NCBI RefSeq assembly: GCF_002265435.1
Contig: NZ_NOKQ01000217.1
Coordinates: 62,010-126,009, forward strand
DNA: 64,000 nt
Origin: Tetzosporium hominis
Lineage (GTDB): Bacteria; Bacillota; Bacilli; Bacillales_A; Planococcaceae
Reading direction: 5' to 3'
The notes under the pieces: model-generated
The model's input: only the letters and a program-made list of their open reading frames with translations
Told to the model about the DNA's origin: nothing
Database searches by the model: none
Shown here: positions 1 through 8,311 of the stretch, piece by piece
Position numbering within the stretch: the stretch's first letter is position 1
Layout of the letters: each line of letters starts with the position of its first letter
Made by a program: the position numbers and the translations under genes

Positions 1-2
1 TG

Positions 3-281
3 ACAGTTGAAGCGACTGCTTATACGGCTTACTGTGAAGGCTGTTCAGGTACAACAGCAACAGGTATCGACCTTCGTGCTAATCCAGGCATGAAAGTGAT
101 TGCAGTTGATCCGAACGTCATCCCATTAGGCTCGAAAGTATGGGTTGAAGGTTATGGAGAAGCGATTGCTGGAGATACAGGCGGCGCTATCAAAGGTAAC
201 AAAATTGATATCTTCATGCCAGATCAACAAGACGCTCTAAATTGGGGACGTCAAACAATTACAGTGAAAATTTTAGACTAA
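3..281 (+). CDS. 3D-domain protein, C-terminal part (cut by window start)
   Basis: The open frame runs in from the left edge and ends at 281, so only about 92 C-terminal residues are visible. They form a 3D domain, named for three conserved aspartates, seen here in the segments IAVDP, AGDTGG and KGNKIDIF. The fold is a double-psi beta barrel related to lytic transglycosylase MltA, and in Bacillales it usually ends secreted cell-wall proteins such as YocH or YuiC that carry LysM or SH3 repeats upstream. Those repeats would lie outside the window. A cell-wall hydrolase role is inferred from the family. Confidence 0.85.
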   Translation, partial: TVEATAYTAYCEGCSGTTATGIDLRANPGMKVIAVDPNVIPLGSKVWVEGYGEAIAGDTGGAIKGNKIDIFMPDQQDALNWGRQTITVKILD

Positions 282-288
282 TTTAAGC

Positions 289-318
289 AAGCCACGGACT
301 TCGGTCTGTGGCTTTTTT
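289..318 (+). terminator. Rho-independent terminator after the 3D-domain gene
   Basis: A 9-bp stem (GCCACGGAC with GTCTGTGGC, one G-U pair) closes a TTCG loop and is followed by six T. Confidence 0.9.
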
Positions 319-413
319 ATGTTATTTTTTCATGTAACCCTTTTCAACTCTTTCCTTTTCCGAAATTGTTAGCTATGCTAAGGGAATGTTTAGTTGAGGA
401 AGAAGGGAATCGT

Positions 414-1793
414 GTGAAAAAACAGAAGTCGTCGACTGGCGATTTAAATTTATTTCATCTGACTTGGCCAATTTTTTTAGAAGTTTTTCTCTTTATGTTA
501 ATGGGAATTGTCGATACATTTATGCTCAGCTCCTTATCCGATGATGCTGTTTCGGGAGTAGGAGCTGCGAATCAATATATCCACATCGCAATTTTATTAT
601 TAGAAGTCGTCGCAGCAGGAGCTTCTATTGTAGTCGCTCAGTTCTTAGGTTCTAAGCTGATTAAAGAAGCGTCACGAGTAGCCGCTCTTTCTGTGACGCT
701 CAATCTAATGATTGGTGTGATTTTGAGTATCGTCTACCTCATCTTTGCAAAAGCAATGATGGTCGCGATGAACTTACAAGGCGACGTGCTCGATTATGCA
801 CAGAGCTACCTATCGATTGTCGGTGGCGCTATCTTCTTACAAGCTATTATCAATTCACTTGCCGCAGTCATTCGCGTTCACGGTTGGACGAAACAAACGA
901 TGTATGTGTCGCTTGGTATGAATGTGATTCACGTGATTGGGAACTATGTGCTGATTTTCGGGAAGTTCGGATTTCCGGAGATGGGAGTCGAAGGGGCTGC
1001 CATTTCATCTATAGGAAGCCGCTTTCTTGCGATGCTCGTGTTTTTCTGGCTGTTCTATCAAGTGATGGAAGTCCGCGTGAAGTGGAAGGATTACTTTGCG
1101 TGGTCAAAAGAGTATGTAGGCAAAATTATGCGAATTGGATTGCCAGCTGCATTTGAACAGATTTTGTACCAAGCTGCACAAATTGTGTTCCTGTTCTATA
1201 TTACGTATTTAGGGGCAGAGTCACTTGCAGCTAGACAGTACGCTCACAACATTTCCATGTTCACCTATCTGTTTGCCATTGCCATTGGGATGGGGACTGC
1301 CATCATTGTAGGACGTTACGTAGGAGCAGGGCGTTCGGAAGATGCTTATACCCAACTGTGGAAAAGTGTGCGCTATGCTATGACATTTACAGTGACTGCA
1401 GTCACTCTAGTTGTTCTTTTCCGAAAACCGATCGTCTCGATTTTTACGGACAATCCTGATGTCATTCAACTTGCTGCACAAGTTCTGGTTCTCGGTCTCG
1501 CGCTTGAAACGGGACGAACGCTGAATATTGTAATCATCAATTCGTTACGAGCAGCGGGAGATGCCCGTTTCCCAGTTCTTATGGGAGCCATCTCGATGAT
1601 TGGAATCAGTTTGCCACTAGGCTACTTTTTCGTCTTCATCCTCGACTGGGGACTGGTGGGAGTATGGGCTGCTATTGCTATTGATGAATGGACACGAGGC
1701 CTTATTATGCTATTCCGCTGGAAGAGCAAGGCATGGAAACGCTATGCACTCGTCAAAGTTCCTGACAACACAAAACAAGCCGAGTCTCATTGA
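414..1793 (+). CDS. MATE family multidrug efflux transporter
   Basis: A 459-residue membrane protein with about 12 hydrophobic segments in the two-fold repeated layout of the MATE family. It opens with the typical FHLTWPIFLEVFLFMLMGIVDT helix, with a second similar start near residue 240 (RIGLPAAFEQ). MATE proteins expel cationic drugs in exchange for Na+ or H+; the substrate here is unknown. The frame is open from ATG 366, but GTG 414 sits six bases after the purine-rich site GAAGAAGGG, so I start there. The 3' end overlaps the convergent gene by 7 bp inside a shared terminator. Confidence 0.9.
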   Translation: MKKQKSSTGDLNLFHLTWPIFLEVFLFMLMGIVDTFMLSSLSDDAVSGVGAANQYIHIAILLLEVVAAGASIVVAQFLGSKLIKEASRVAALSVTLNLMIGVILSIVYLIFAKAMMVAMNLQGDVLDYAQSYLSIVGGAIFLQAIINSLAAVIRVHGWTKQTMYVSLGMNVIHVIGNYVLIFGKFGFPEMGVEGAAISSIGSRFLAMLVFFWLFYQVMEVRVKWKDYFAWSKEYVGKIMRIGLPAAFEQILYQAAQIVFLFYITYLGAESLAARQYAHNISMFTYLFAIAIGMGTAIIVGRYVGAGRSEDAYTQLWKSVRYAMTFTVTAVTLVVLFRKPIVSIFTDNPDVIQLAAQVLVLGLALETGRTLNIVIINSLRAAGDARFPVLMGAISMIGISLPLGYFFVFILDWGLVGVWAAIAIDEWTRGLIMLFRWKSKAWKRYALVKVPDNTKQAESH

Positions 1794-1809
1794 AATCCGG
1801 CTTGTTTTT
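1772..1809. terminator. Bidirectional terminator between convergent genes
   Basis: AAAACAAGCCG and CGGCTTGTTTT form an 11-bp stem with flanking A and T tracts. It works in both directions and lies inside the overlapping 3' ends of the MATE gene and the minus-strand membrane gene. Confidence 0.85.
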
Positions 1810-2317
1810 TTGAGTTGATGAGGAGCACCAGCGGAGGTCCGGCAATGGGAATGAAAGCTAACTCTTTCATACGTGCCTCTGGATAGAACTGATAGACAGC
1901 ATAAACAGACAGCCCCCATAATACGAACCAGTCAACTGTCATCACAGACACTAGTTGGGACGCATTGAACGTGTCCATATAGGAATCTATAGAAATGCCG
2001 TTTTGCAGCGTGATCAAATTTGCGACGGTAATCACAATCAAGAAAATCAACCACGTTTTTGAACGCAATAGGTGCAACAAGAACTTTGGCGTACGAATCG
2101 TACGTTCAGGTGGTCGATTGCCGAATGCAAAATACGGAAGCAATGCGAATGCACCAGCTGCAAAGGACACCAGTGAGAACGGCCATGCTGGCCAGCGCTT
2201 GTTATCATTTCGCAGTAAAAGGGTCAGAAAGACGAGCGGAAAGATACCGAGCGAGTTGAATACGGTAAGTACCAATGGGTCAATAGCAGCCCAGTTGCCG
2301 ACGAACACTTCTGACAA
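1787..2317 (-). CDS. Polytopic membrane protein of unknown function, possibly 5'-truncated
   Basis: A 176-residue protein with four or five hydrophobic segments (about residues 17-35, 43-65, 90-108, 128-145 and 153-168). I do not recognise the family. The only usable start is TTG 2317, which has no clear ribosome binding site. The frame stays open for roughly 18 more codons upstream (to a stop near 2370) and reads like protein (GQGNSNDPV before the TTG), which suggests the true N-terminus is missing. Just beyond lies the 3' part of an unrelated plus-strand gene, so a rearrangement or assembly join is likely. Confidence 0.6.
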   Translation of the reverse strand: MSEVFVGNWAAIDPLVLTVFNSLGIFPLVFLTLLLRNDNKRWPAWPFSLVSFAAGAFALLPYFAFGNRPPERTIRTPKFLLHLLRSKTWLIFLIVITVANLITLQNGISIDSYMDTFNASQLVSVMTVDWFVLWGLSVYAVYQFYPEARMKELAFIPIAGPPLVLLINSKKQAGFQ

Positions 2318-2342
2318 GACCGGATCATTACTGTTTCCTTGT

Positions 2343-2654
2343 CCCGGTGCAAAACTAGCTGCATTTGACCTATATGTAGAAGGCGACTATGAAGGCGCTT
2401 ATACAAACCTACGTGAAGCTTATGCTCACATGTTAATGCCTTCTGAAGGAATTGCAACAGCAATCGTGGATCAATTCCCTGAAAACTTCAAAGGTGGAGA
2501 TATGCCAGAAGGAATGCCTAAAACAGGTATGGGTGGTATGGCTGAAGAACAAGACGGAATGGGCGCTGAAGGCTTCTTACTTGGAAGCTTGCTAGCTGCA
2601 TCACTTGGTGCAACTGCATTCATGGCACGCCGTCGTAAAAACAACGAGGCATAA
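2343..2654 (+). pseudogene. Sortase substrate with sorting signal, 5' end missing
   Basis: The last 103 residues of a surface protein. They comprise a helical acidic segment, an MPKTG motif resembling LPXTG, a 14-residue glycine- and acid-rich spacer, a hydrophobic helix and the charged tail RRRKNNEA. This is a C-terminal cell-wall sorting signal, and the sortase gene starts 3 bp after its stop, so the two form a likely enzyme-substrate pair. The frame remains open upstream to 1995, but that part is antisense to the neighbouring membrane gene and has no signal peptide. I therefore treat it as a gene that has lost its 5' end and promoter near 2320-2350. I do not recognise the helical domain. 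Confidence 0.65.
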
Positions 2655-2657
2655 TTT

Positions 2658-3308
2658 ATGAAATTCCGTACCGGAGCTGCTTTTCTCCTCAGTATCGGGT
2701 TGCTGGCCGGTTGCCAGCAAGCTTCTGAGGAAGGAGCATCTGACGTTTCTGAAACAGCAGCAACACCACCCACTGAATCCACTGTTGTAAAATCGGAATC
2801 GACGATTGGCTTACCAGGCTCTGAACTCAAAGCTTCGAAAGTAATCAAAGACGAACGTGAGGGAATTGTGCCCGACCGTATCCGTATTCCGGCCATTGAT
2901 GTAGATGCTACGATCCAGCGTACACCGCTTTTGGACAACGGGCAAATGGGGGTGCCTGATGTTGCAGAAAAACCAGGCTGGTACGAGCAAGGCTACTTAC
3001 CCGGTGAGCCAGGAAATGCCGTGATCGCAGGTCATGTCGATTGGACGGATGGCCCCGCCGTCTTTTACGACCTGAACAAACTGAAACCAGGGGACGAAGT
3101 GGTTGTTGAATCGTCTGATGGAACAAGCTTAACATTCGTCGTCCAACGCATGGAGACGTATCCTATGGAAGATTCACCCGTTCGCTCCATCTTCGGTTTC
3201 AGCAATGGCAGCCATCTCAATCTCATCACCTGCACAGGCGATTGGAACAAGGAAGGGCGCTTCTATGAAGACCGGTTGGTGGTTTACACCACGCTGAAAA
3301 ATGGCTGA
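2658..3308 (+). CDS. Class F sortase, lipoprotein-type
   Basis: A 216-residue sortase that would join surface proteins to the wall or to another acceptor. It starts with a lipobox (LLAGC, Cys19), so it should be a membrane-anchored lipoprotein; a Ser/Thr/Glu-rich linker runs to about residue 60. The catalytic domain shows His126 (AGHVDW), Cys192 (ITCTGDW) and Arg206 (EDRLVV), the sortase triad. The length and TCTG motif fit class F. The gene is 3 bp downstream of the truncated substrate. Because the front of that gene is lost, transcription of this one is uncertain. Confidence 0.9.
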   Translation: MKFRTGAAFLLSIGLLAGCQQASEEGASDVSETAATPPTESTVVKSESTIGLPGSELKASKVIKDEREGIVPDRIRIPAIDVDATIQRTPLLDNGQMGVPDVAEKPGWYEQGYLPGEPGNAVIAGHVDWTDGPAVFYDLNKLKPGDEVVVESSDGTSLTFVVQRMETYPMEDSPVRSIFGFSNGSHLNLITCTGDWNKEGRFYEDRLVVYTTLKNG

Positions 3309-3327
3309 CACTAGTCAGCAAAGAAAG

Positions 3328-3360
3328 ACCCGATTCTCCTAATGGAGGATCGGGTTTTTT
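3328..3360 (+). terminator. Terminator after the sortase gene, shared with trpA
   Basis: ACCCGATTCTCC pairs with GGAGGATCGGGT (one wobble) around a TAAT loop, followed by a T run. The A-rich flank on the left could let it serve trpA from the other side. Confidence 0.85.
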
Positions 3361-3368
3361 GTGATGTA

Positions 3369-4154
3369 TCACACGCGAGTCGTCACTGCTTTCGCTGCAT
3401 CCAGCAAGGGCAAGATTGTCTCTTCATGGCCATTCGCAAACGCATCGACCACAAAGCTTCCAACAATTACACCATCTACAACTTCTCCAAGTTGCGTGAC
3501 GTGCTCCGGCGTTGAGACGCCGAACCCCGCCATGACTGGTACAGGGCTCACCTGTTTCAGCTCTTTCAAATGATCAAACGTCACTTCTGGCAGCGACTGA
3601 CGCGTTCCTGTAATTCCGTTAACTGTAACGGCATAAACAAAGCCTTCCGAAGCTTCCGCAATACGTCGCACTCGTTCTGCAGGACTTGTCAGACTGACGA
3701 GTTGGATCAAATCAATCGAAACAGGTTGCAACACGTCTCGAAGTAAATCGGATTCTTCAAGAGGCATGTCTGGAATGATCACACCTGCTACTTGCGCTTT
3801 AGAAGCCAACTTAGCAAACTCATCTAGGCCAAGCTGGAGTACTGGATTCAAATACGTCATGATGACGATGGGAATCGTCACGTCTTGTTGCAGTTGCTCC
3901 ACCTCCTCTAAAACCTCGCGTAAAGTCGTTCCGTGCGAAAGGGAGCGAAGGCCTGCTTGTTGGATAACAGGTCCGTCAGCAACAGGGTCTGAAAAGGGAA
4001 TCCCGAGTTCGACGGCTGTTGCACCGGCGTTCTGAAGGAACAAGAGTTGCTGCTTCAAAGCACTAAGTCCACCATCTCCCGCCATGATATACGGAATAAA
4101 AGCAGTTTCTCCGTTTTCAACGCGTGACGTAATCGCCGTTGTTAATCTACTCAT
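3369..4154 (-). CDS. trpA: Tryptophan synthase alpha subunit
   Basis: A 261-residue TIM-barrel enzyme that cleaves indole-3-glycerol phosphate to indole and glyceraldehyde 3-phosphate, passing indole to TrpB. The catalytic Glu49 and Asp60 fall at exactly the classical positions in the segment VELGIPFSDPVADGP. The glycine-rich phosphate loop is seen in MAGFGVSTPEHV. It is the last gene of the trp operon, and its start codon shares one base with the trpB stop, which suggests coupled translation. Confidence 0.97.
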   Translation of the reverse strand: MSRLTTAITSRVENGETAFIPYIMAGDGGLSALKQQLLFLQNAGATAVELGIPFSDPVADGPVIQQAGLRSLSHGTTLREVLEEVEQLQQDVTIPIVIMTYLNPVLQLGLDEFAKLASKAQVAGVIIPDMPLEESDLLRDVLQPVSIDLIQLVSLTSPAERVRRIAEASEGFVYAVTVNGITGTRQSLPEVTFDHLKELKQVSPVPVMAGFGVSTPEHVTQLGEVVDGVIVGSFVVDAFANGHEETILPLLDAAKAVTTRV

Positions 4155-5359
4155 TAGACATCCTCCTTCTGGCTCAGGGCTTCGCGGATCGTATGCACAT
4201 CTTTGTCACCACGACCGGATAAACAGATGACCACGTGATCATCTGGTGTGGTCTCAGGTAATAAGGCCTCTAAGTGAGCTAGTGCATGCGCCGACTCCAG
4301 TGCTGGAACAATCCCTTCCGTCTGAGCTAAAAGCTGCAGGGCTGTAAGAGCTTCTTCGTCGGTCACAGATGTGTACTCAACACGACCTAAATCGTGTAGG
4401 TAGCTGTGTTCAGGTCCAATACCCGGGTAATCGAGCCCTGCTGAAATCGAATGCGCTTCTTGGATCTGACCCGCTTCGTCTTGGAGTAAGTGCATCATCG
4501 CACCGTGCAACACACCGACTTTTCCTCCAGTCAGGCTCGCTGCATGCTTTCCACTAGCGACACCATGGCCTGCTGCTTCTACACCAATTAATTTCACTGA
4601 TTCATCTTGAATGAAGGGGTAGAACATTCCCATTGCATTACTGCCACCACCGATACAAGCAATCACATGCGTCGGTAACTGATCAAACTGAGTCAGACTC
4701 TGACGACGCGTCTCGTGGCCAATCACCGATTGGTAGTCCCGCACGATTTGAGGGAACGGGTGAGGCCCTAAGACAGACCCCATGATGTAATGGGTGTCTT
4801 CAACATGTGTCACCCAGTAGCGAAGCGCTTCGTTCACAGCGTCTTTCAGTGTGCCACTTCCTTGTGTGACTTCAACGACTTTGGCGCCTAAAAGCTCCAT
4901 GCGAAAGACGTTCAGTTGCTGGCGACGAATATCTTCTTTCCCCATAAAGATCGTGCATTCGATACCGAAGAGCGCACTGACAGTTGCAGTCGCAACACCA
5001 TGCTGTCCCGCTCCCGTTTCAGCGACGACTTTCTTTTTACCCATCCGTTTAGCGAGTAGGGCTTGCCCAACGGTATTGTTGATTTTGTGAGCTCCTGTAT
5101 GATTCAGATCTTCTCGTTTGAGATAGATCTTCGCTTTTCCATAATGTTTTGTCAGACGTTCTGCAAAATAGAGCGGGTTCTCCCGGCCAACATAGTTCTC
5201 CAAATAATAGCGAACTTCTTCCTGAAAGCTCGGATCTTGCTGGGATTCTTTATAAGCGGCATCTAGTTCTGTGAGTGCGTGCATCAATGTTTCTGGGACG
5301 AACTGACCGCCGTAAGGGCCGTAACGGCCACGAGTATCTGGTGCTGAATAGGTTGTCAT
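4154..5359 (-). CDS. trpB: Tryptophan synthase beta subunit
   Basis: A 401-residue PLP enzyme that condenses indole with serine to give tryptophan. The PLP lysine is Lys92 in HTGAHKINN and the phosphate-binding loop is GGGSNAMG. The N-terminal [16 protein letters not shown] is typical of TrpB1, the form that pairs with TrpA. It overlaps trpF upstream by 4 bp and trpA downstream by 1 bp. Confidence 0.98.
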   Translation of the reverse strand: MTTYSAPDTRGRYGPYGGQFVPETLMHALTELDAAYKESQQDPSFQEEVRYYLENYVGRENPLYFAERLTKHYGKAKIYLKREDLNHTGAHKINNTVGQALLAKRMGKKKVVAETGAGQHGVATATVSALFGIECTIFMGKEDIRRQQLNVFRMELLGAKVVEVTQGSGTLKDAVNEALRYWVTHVEDTHYIMGSVLGPHPFPQIVRDYQSVIGHETRRQSLTQFDQLPTHVIACIGGGSNAMGMFYPFIQDESVKLIGVEAAGHGVASGKHAASLTGGKVGVLHGAMMHLLQDEAGQIQEAHSISAGLDYPGIGPEHSYLHDLGRVEYTSVTDEEALTALQLLAQTEGIVPALESAHALAHLEALLPETTPDDHVVICLSGRGDKDVHTIREALSQKEDV

Positions 5360-5967
5360 AAGGAAACCTCCTGTACGGCGCGGATAAACGCCTTGATTTT
5401 GTTCGAGTCTTTACGTCCGTCAGTTTCTACCCCGCTGGATACATCGACCATAACCGGTCTGACACGGGTAATGGCTTCTCCTACATTGTCTGGGTTTAAG
5501 CCACCTGCCAAAATAAAGGGTCGTTCTTCTGCGTGCTTCTCGACTAAGTCCCAATCAAATGTGTGACCGGAACCTCCGCGGAAATCGGTTCCAGGTGCGT
5601 CAATCAGAACGAGAGGAGCGGCATCACGAAAAGCTCGCTCTACGTCTTCTGCGTTTCGAATAGAGATGGCTCTGATGACAGGTACTTCAATCTGTTCATA
5701 CAGTGCAGTACTTTCATCTCCGTGTAGCTGCACGTAATCTAGAGGAACTGTTCTGACAATCTCATTGATTTCTTCGGCACTTGAGTTGACGAACACGCCG
5801 ATCTTTTTAACGGAAGCAGGGATACCTGCAGCCAGTTCTTGCGCTTTCTCGGGAGAGACTTGGCGTTTACTGGGTGCGAAGACAAAGCCGATGGCATCAG
5901 CACCAGCTTCTACAGCAGCCTGCACATGTTCGGCTTCTTTCAAGCCGCAAATTTTAATGCGTGTCAT
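5356..5967 (-). CDS. trpF: Phosphoribosylanthranilate isomerase
   Basis: A 203-residue TIM barrel for the Amadori rearrangement of N-(5-phosphoribosyl)anthranilate. The catalytic Cys7 is in KICGLK and the catalytic aspartate is about residue 128 in GTDFRGGSG. Phosphate-binding glycines appear in [10 protein letters not shown] and VDVSSGVE. It is a stand-alone enzyme, not fused to TrpC, and overlaps trpC by 14 bp. Confidence 0.97.
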   Translation of the reverse strand: MTRIKICGLKEAEHVQAAVEAGADAIGFVFAPSKRQVSPEKAQELAAGIPASVKKIGVFVNSSAEEINEIVRTVPLDYVQLHGDESTALYEQIEVPVIRAISIRNAEDVERAFRDAAPLVLIDAPGTDFRGGSGHTFDWDLVEKHAEERPFILAGGLNPDNVGEAITRVRPVMVDVSSGVETDGRKDSNKIKAFIRAVQEVSL

Positions 5968-6742
5968 GAACTTTTCTCCTCACTTTCAAAGACTTTAGCG
6001 CATCTTCCACGGAACTGCTCCGGACGAGCGATTCACCGACTAGTAAACCTTTCGCTCCACATGAACTAAGCCGTTCGGCATCGTCAGCCGATTCAATCCC
6101 GCTTTCGCTAATCAAATGAACGTCCGGAAGACTTGAGACACGTTTTGCTAATCGTTCCGTTGTTTCTAAGGAAACTGTAAAGGTGCGAAGGTCTCGGTTG
6201 TTGACTCCAATTAATTCAGCACCGAGTTGAAGTGCGGTCTCCAGTTCCTCTTCATCATGGACTTCGACCAAGACTTCCAGTCCTTTTGCAGTTGCATAAT
6301 GATAAAGATCTTGCAAATCTTGCTTATCTAGAGCAGCCACTATCAACAAGACAATAGAAGCTCCGTAGCTGTATGCTGCATCGATCTGAATCCGGTCAAT
6401 CACAAAGTCTTTGCAGAGAACAGGGGGCGGGACAGCCTGTGCCACTTGCTCCAAATCCGTAAAAGAGCCTTGAAAATACTTGGAGTCCGTAAGTACTGAA
6501 ATGGCAGCAGCTCCTCCGGCTACGTAGCGAGTAGCTTGCGCAACAGCATCTAAGTCTTTGTGAATGAGTCCTTTAGAAGGAGAAGCTCGTTTGATTTCTG
6601 CAATCACTTCTAACGTATCAGAAGCTCTGAGTGAATCTGCGAGACGCGGACGTTCACCAACAGTACGAAGGGGTAGGTTGGTCAACTGAAGCTCCCGTAC
6701 CTCGTGTTGCTTCGTTTCTAAGATGGTATCGAGTATGGTCAT
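5954..6742 (-). CDS. trpC: Indole-3-glycerol-phosphate synthase
   Basis: A 262-residue enzyme that decarboxylates and closes the indole ring. The signature EIKRASPSKG holds Glu49, Lys51 and Lys57; further conserved stretches are LCKDFVID, GVNNRDLRTF and SESGI. It overlaps trpD by 4 bp and trpF by 14 bp, so it is embedded in a tightly packed operon. Confidence 0.97.
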   Translation of the reverse strand: MTILDTILETKQHEVRELQLTNLPLRTVGERPRLADSLRASDTLEVIAEIKRASPSKGLIHKDLDAVAQATRYVAGGAAAISVLTDSKYFQGSFTDLEQVAQAVPPPVLCKDFVIDRIQIDAAYSYGASIVLLIVAALDKQDLQDLYHYATAKGLEVLVEVHDEEELETALQLGAELIGVNNRDLRTFTVSLETTERLAKRVSSLPDVHLISESGIESADDAERLSSCGAKGLLVGESLVRSSSVEDALKSLKVRRKVHDTH

Positions 6743-7752
6743 GACGGCACCTCCGTGCGACTGGGATAAGTCGTTAATTGCTTTAATGCAGCACCTGATT
6801 CTATCGCTCGACGTGCTTTAACGATGCCATCTTGAAGTGAGTCGACTGCTTCAGCCGCTAACAGAGCAAGTCCAGCATTCACTAAAGTAGTGTCTAGATA
6901 AGCAGAAGACTCACCTATTAACACCTGATGCAGAATAGCCGCATTGTCAGTTGCTTCGCCTCCTGCAATCGAACTTCGAGGATGTGCAGGCAACGCAACG
7001 TCTTGAGCTGTAAACTGGTGCGTCGTGATTTCATTTTCATGTAGCATCGTATACGTCGTCGTTCCATCTAAAGATGCTTCATCAAGCTGTCCGTCTCCTG
7101 TGACAATGACGACTCGTCTGCGTCCTAAAAGCTTGGCAGCCTGTGCGAGCACTTCCTGATACTCCGCTTTGTAGACGCCGATCAGTTGATGGCGAAGTGT
7201 ATATGGGTTCGCTAAGGGACCAATCAAATTGAATAGCGTCGGTCGTCCTAGTGCTTTGCGAATCGGTTGAATCTGTTTCATGGCAGGATGCACGTCAGGT
7301 GCGAACAAGAATGTCAGTCCGTTCGATTTCAGCTGCTCGGCACTTTTTTCGGGTGACAACGAAACCTCTAGACCCAGTGCAGCGAGCACATCAGCGCTTC
7401 CTGAACGACTGGAGATGCTGCGATTGCCGTGCTTGGCGACATGTACGCCACATGCTGCCACAACAAACGCTGCAGTGGTGCTGATGTTGAAGCTTCCCGA
7501 CCGGTCACCGCCTGTCCCGCACATGTCTAGTAAATCCAATTCGACTTCAGGATAGCGAACCGCTCGTTCCATCAAGGCATCTACTGCGCCAGCTAATTCT
7601 TCGGCCGTCTCTTTTCGGTCATGGAGCGCGACAAGGATAGCAGCAATCACGTCAGGATCGGCAGTTGGTTCAAAAAACGCACTGACCAATTCTTTCATCT
7701 CACGTCGGTTCAAAGTATCTCCTTGCAAAATCCGATTATAAGTAGCTTTCAC
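6739..7752 (-). CDS. trpD: Anthranilate phosphoribosyltransferase
   Basis: A 337-residue enzyme that transfers phosphoribose from PRPP to anthranilate. The PRPP loop GTGGD is at residues 79-83, followed by the anthranilate-binding stretch KHGNRSISSRSGSAD and the conserved NLIGPLANP. It is a stand-alone form, not fused to TrpG. It overlaps trpG by 17 bp and trpC by 4 bp. Confidence 0.97.
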   Translation of the reverse strand: MKATYNRILQGDTLNRREMKELVSAFFEPTADPDVIAAILVALHDRKETAEELAGAVDALMERAVRYPEVELDLLDMCGTGGDRSGSFNISTTAAFVVAACGVHVAKHGNRSISSRSGSADVLAALGLEVSLSPEKSAEQLKSNGLTFLFAPDVHPAMKQIQPIRKALGRPTLFNLIGPLANPYTLRHQLIGVYKAEYQEVLAQAAKLLGRRRVVIVTGDGQLDEASLDGTTTYTMLHENEITTHQFTAQDVALPAHPRSSIAGGEATDNAAILHQVLIGESSAYLDTTLVNAGLALLAAEAVDSLQDGIVKARRAIESGAALKQLTTYPSRTEVPS

Positions 7753-8311
7753 TTGGCATCACTCCTTGTAAAAATTGAGACAGTCGCTGTCTGCCATCTG
7801 GTGTTCCAATAGATTCCGGGTGGTACTGCATCCCGACGATTGGTAGTGACCGGTGACGCATTTCCATGAGCGCGCCGTCTTCTCGTGCATAACTTACAGC
7901 TTGCAAGTCATGGGGAAGGGTGGAAGCATCAACGGCTAACGAGTGATAGCGCATCACACGACCCAGTGCTTCTCTAGTGACCGCATGCTCAAGCATGGAA
8001 CTTTTCCCATGGACGATAGTTGGAGCAGATACGACGGAAGCTCCAAAGCACAGCCCGATCAACTGATGCCCGAGACAGATTCCGAGAAACGGGATCTCTT
8101 TATAGAAGGTATTGAAAATTTGTTGCGTCACCACATAGTCTTTTGGATGACCTGGTCCAGGTGACAATACGATCGCTTTTGGCTGCATTTCTTGGATGCG
8201 TGCTACAGACAGAGTGTCATATCGTTCTACGAGAACGTCTTCGCCGAGTTCTTCTAAATACTGGGCAAGATTATAAGTAAACGAATCATAATGATCGATT
8301 AATAAAATCAT
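7736..8311 (-). CDS. trpG: Anthranilate synthase glutaminase subunit
   Basis: A 191-residue class I glutamine amidotransferase that supplies ammonia to TrpE. The nucleophile is Cys79 in LGICLGHQ and the His-Glu pair is in QYHPESIGT. In B. subtilis the trpG/pabA subunit is encoded in the folate cluster, whereas here it lies inside the trp operon. It overlaps trpE by 4 bp. It may still also serve para-aminobenzoate synthesis; the window cannot tell. Confidence 0.95.
   Translation of the reverse strand: MILLIDHYDSFTYNLAQYLEELGEDVLVERYDTLSVARIQEMQPKAIVLSPGPGHPKDYVVTQQIFNTFYKEIPFLGICLGHQLIGLCFGASVVSAPTIVHGKSSMLEHAVTREALGRVMRYHSLAVDASTLPHDLQAVSYAREDGALMEMRHRSLPIVGMQYHPESIGTPDGRQRLSQFLQGVMPSESYL

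Noticed and set aside
1995-2345. Open frame continuous with the sortase substrate
   Set aside because: It is antisense to the membrane-protein gene, has no signal peptide or ribosome binding site, and its composition is unlike a surface protein. It is open by chance.
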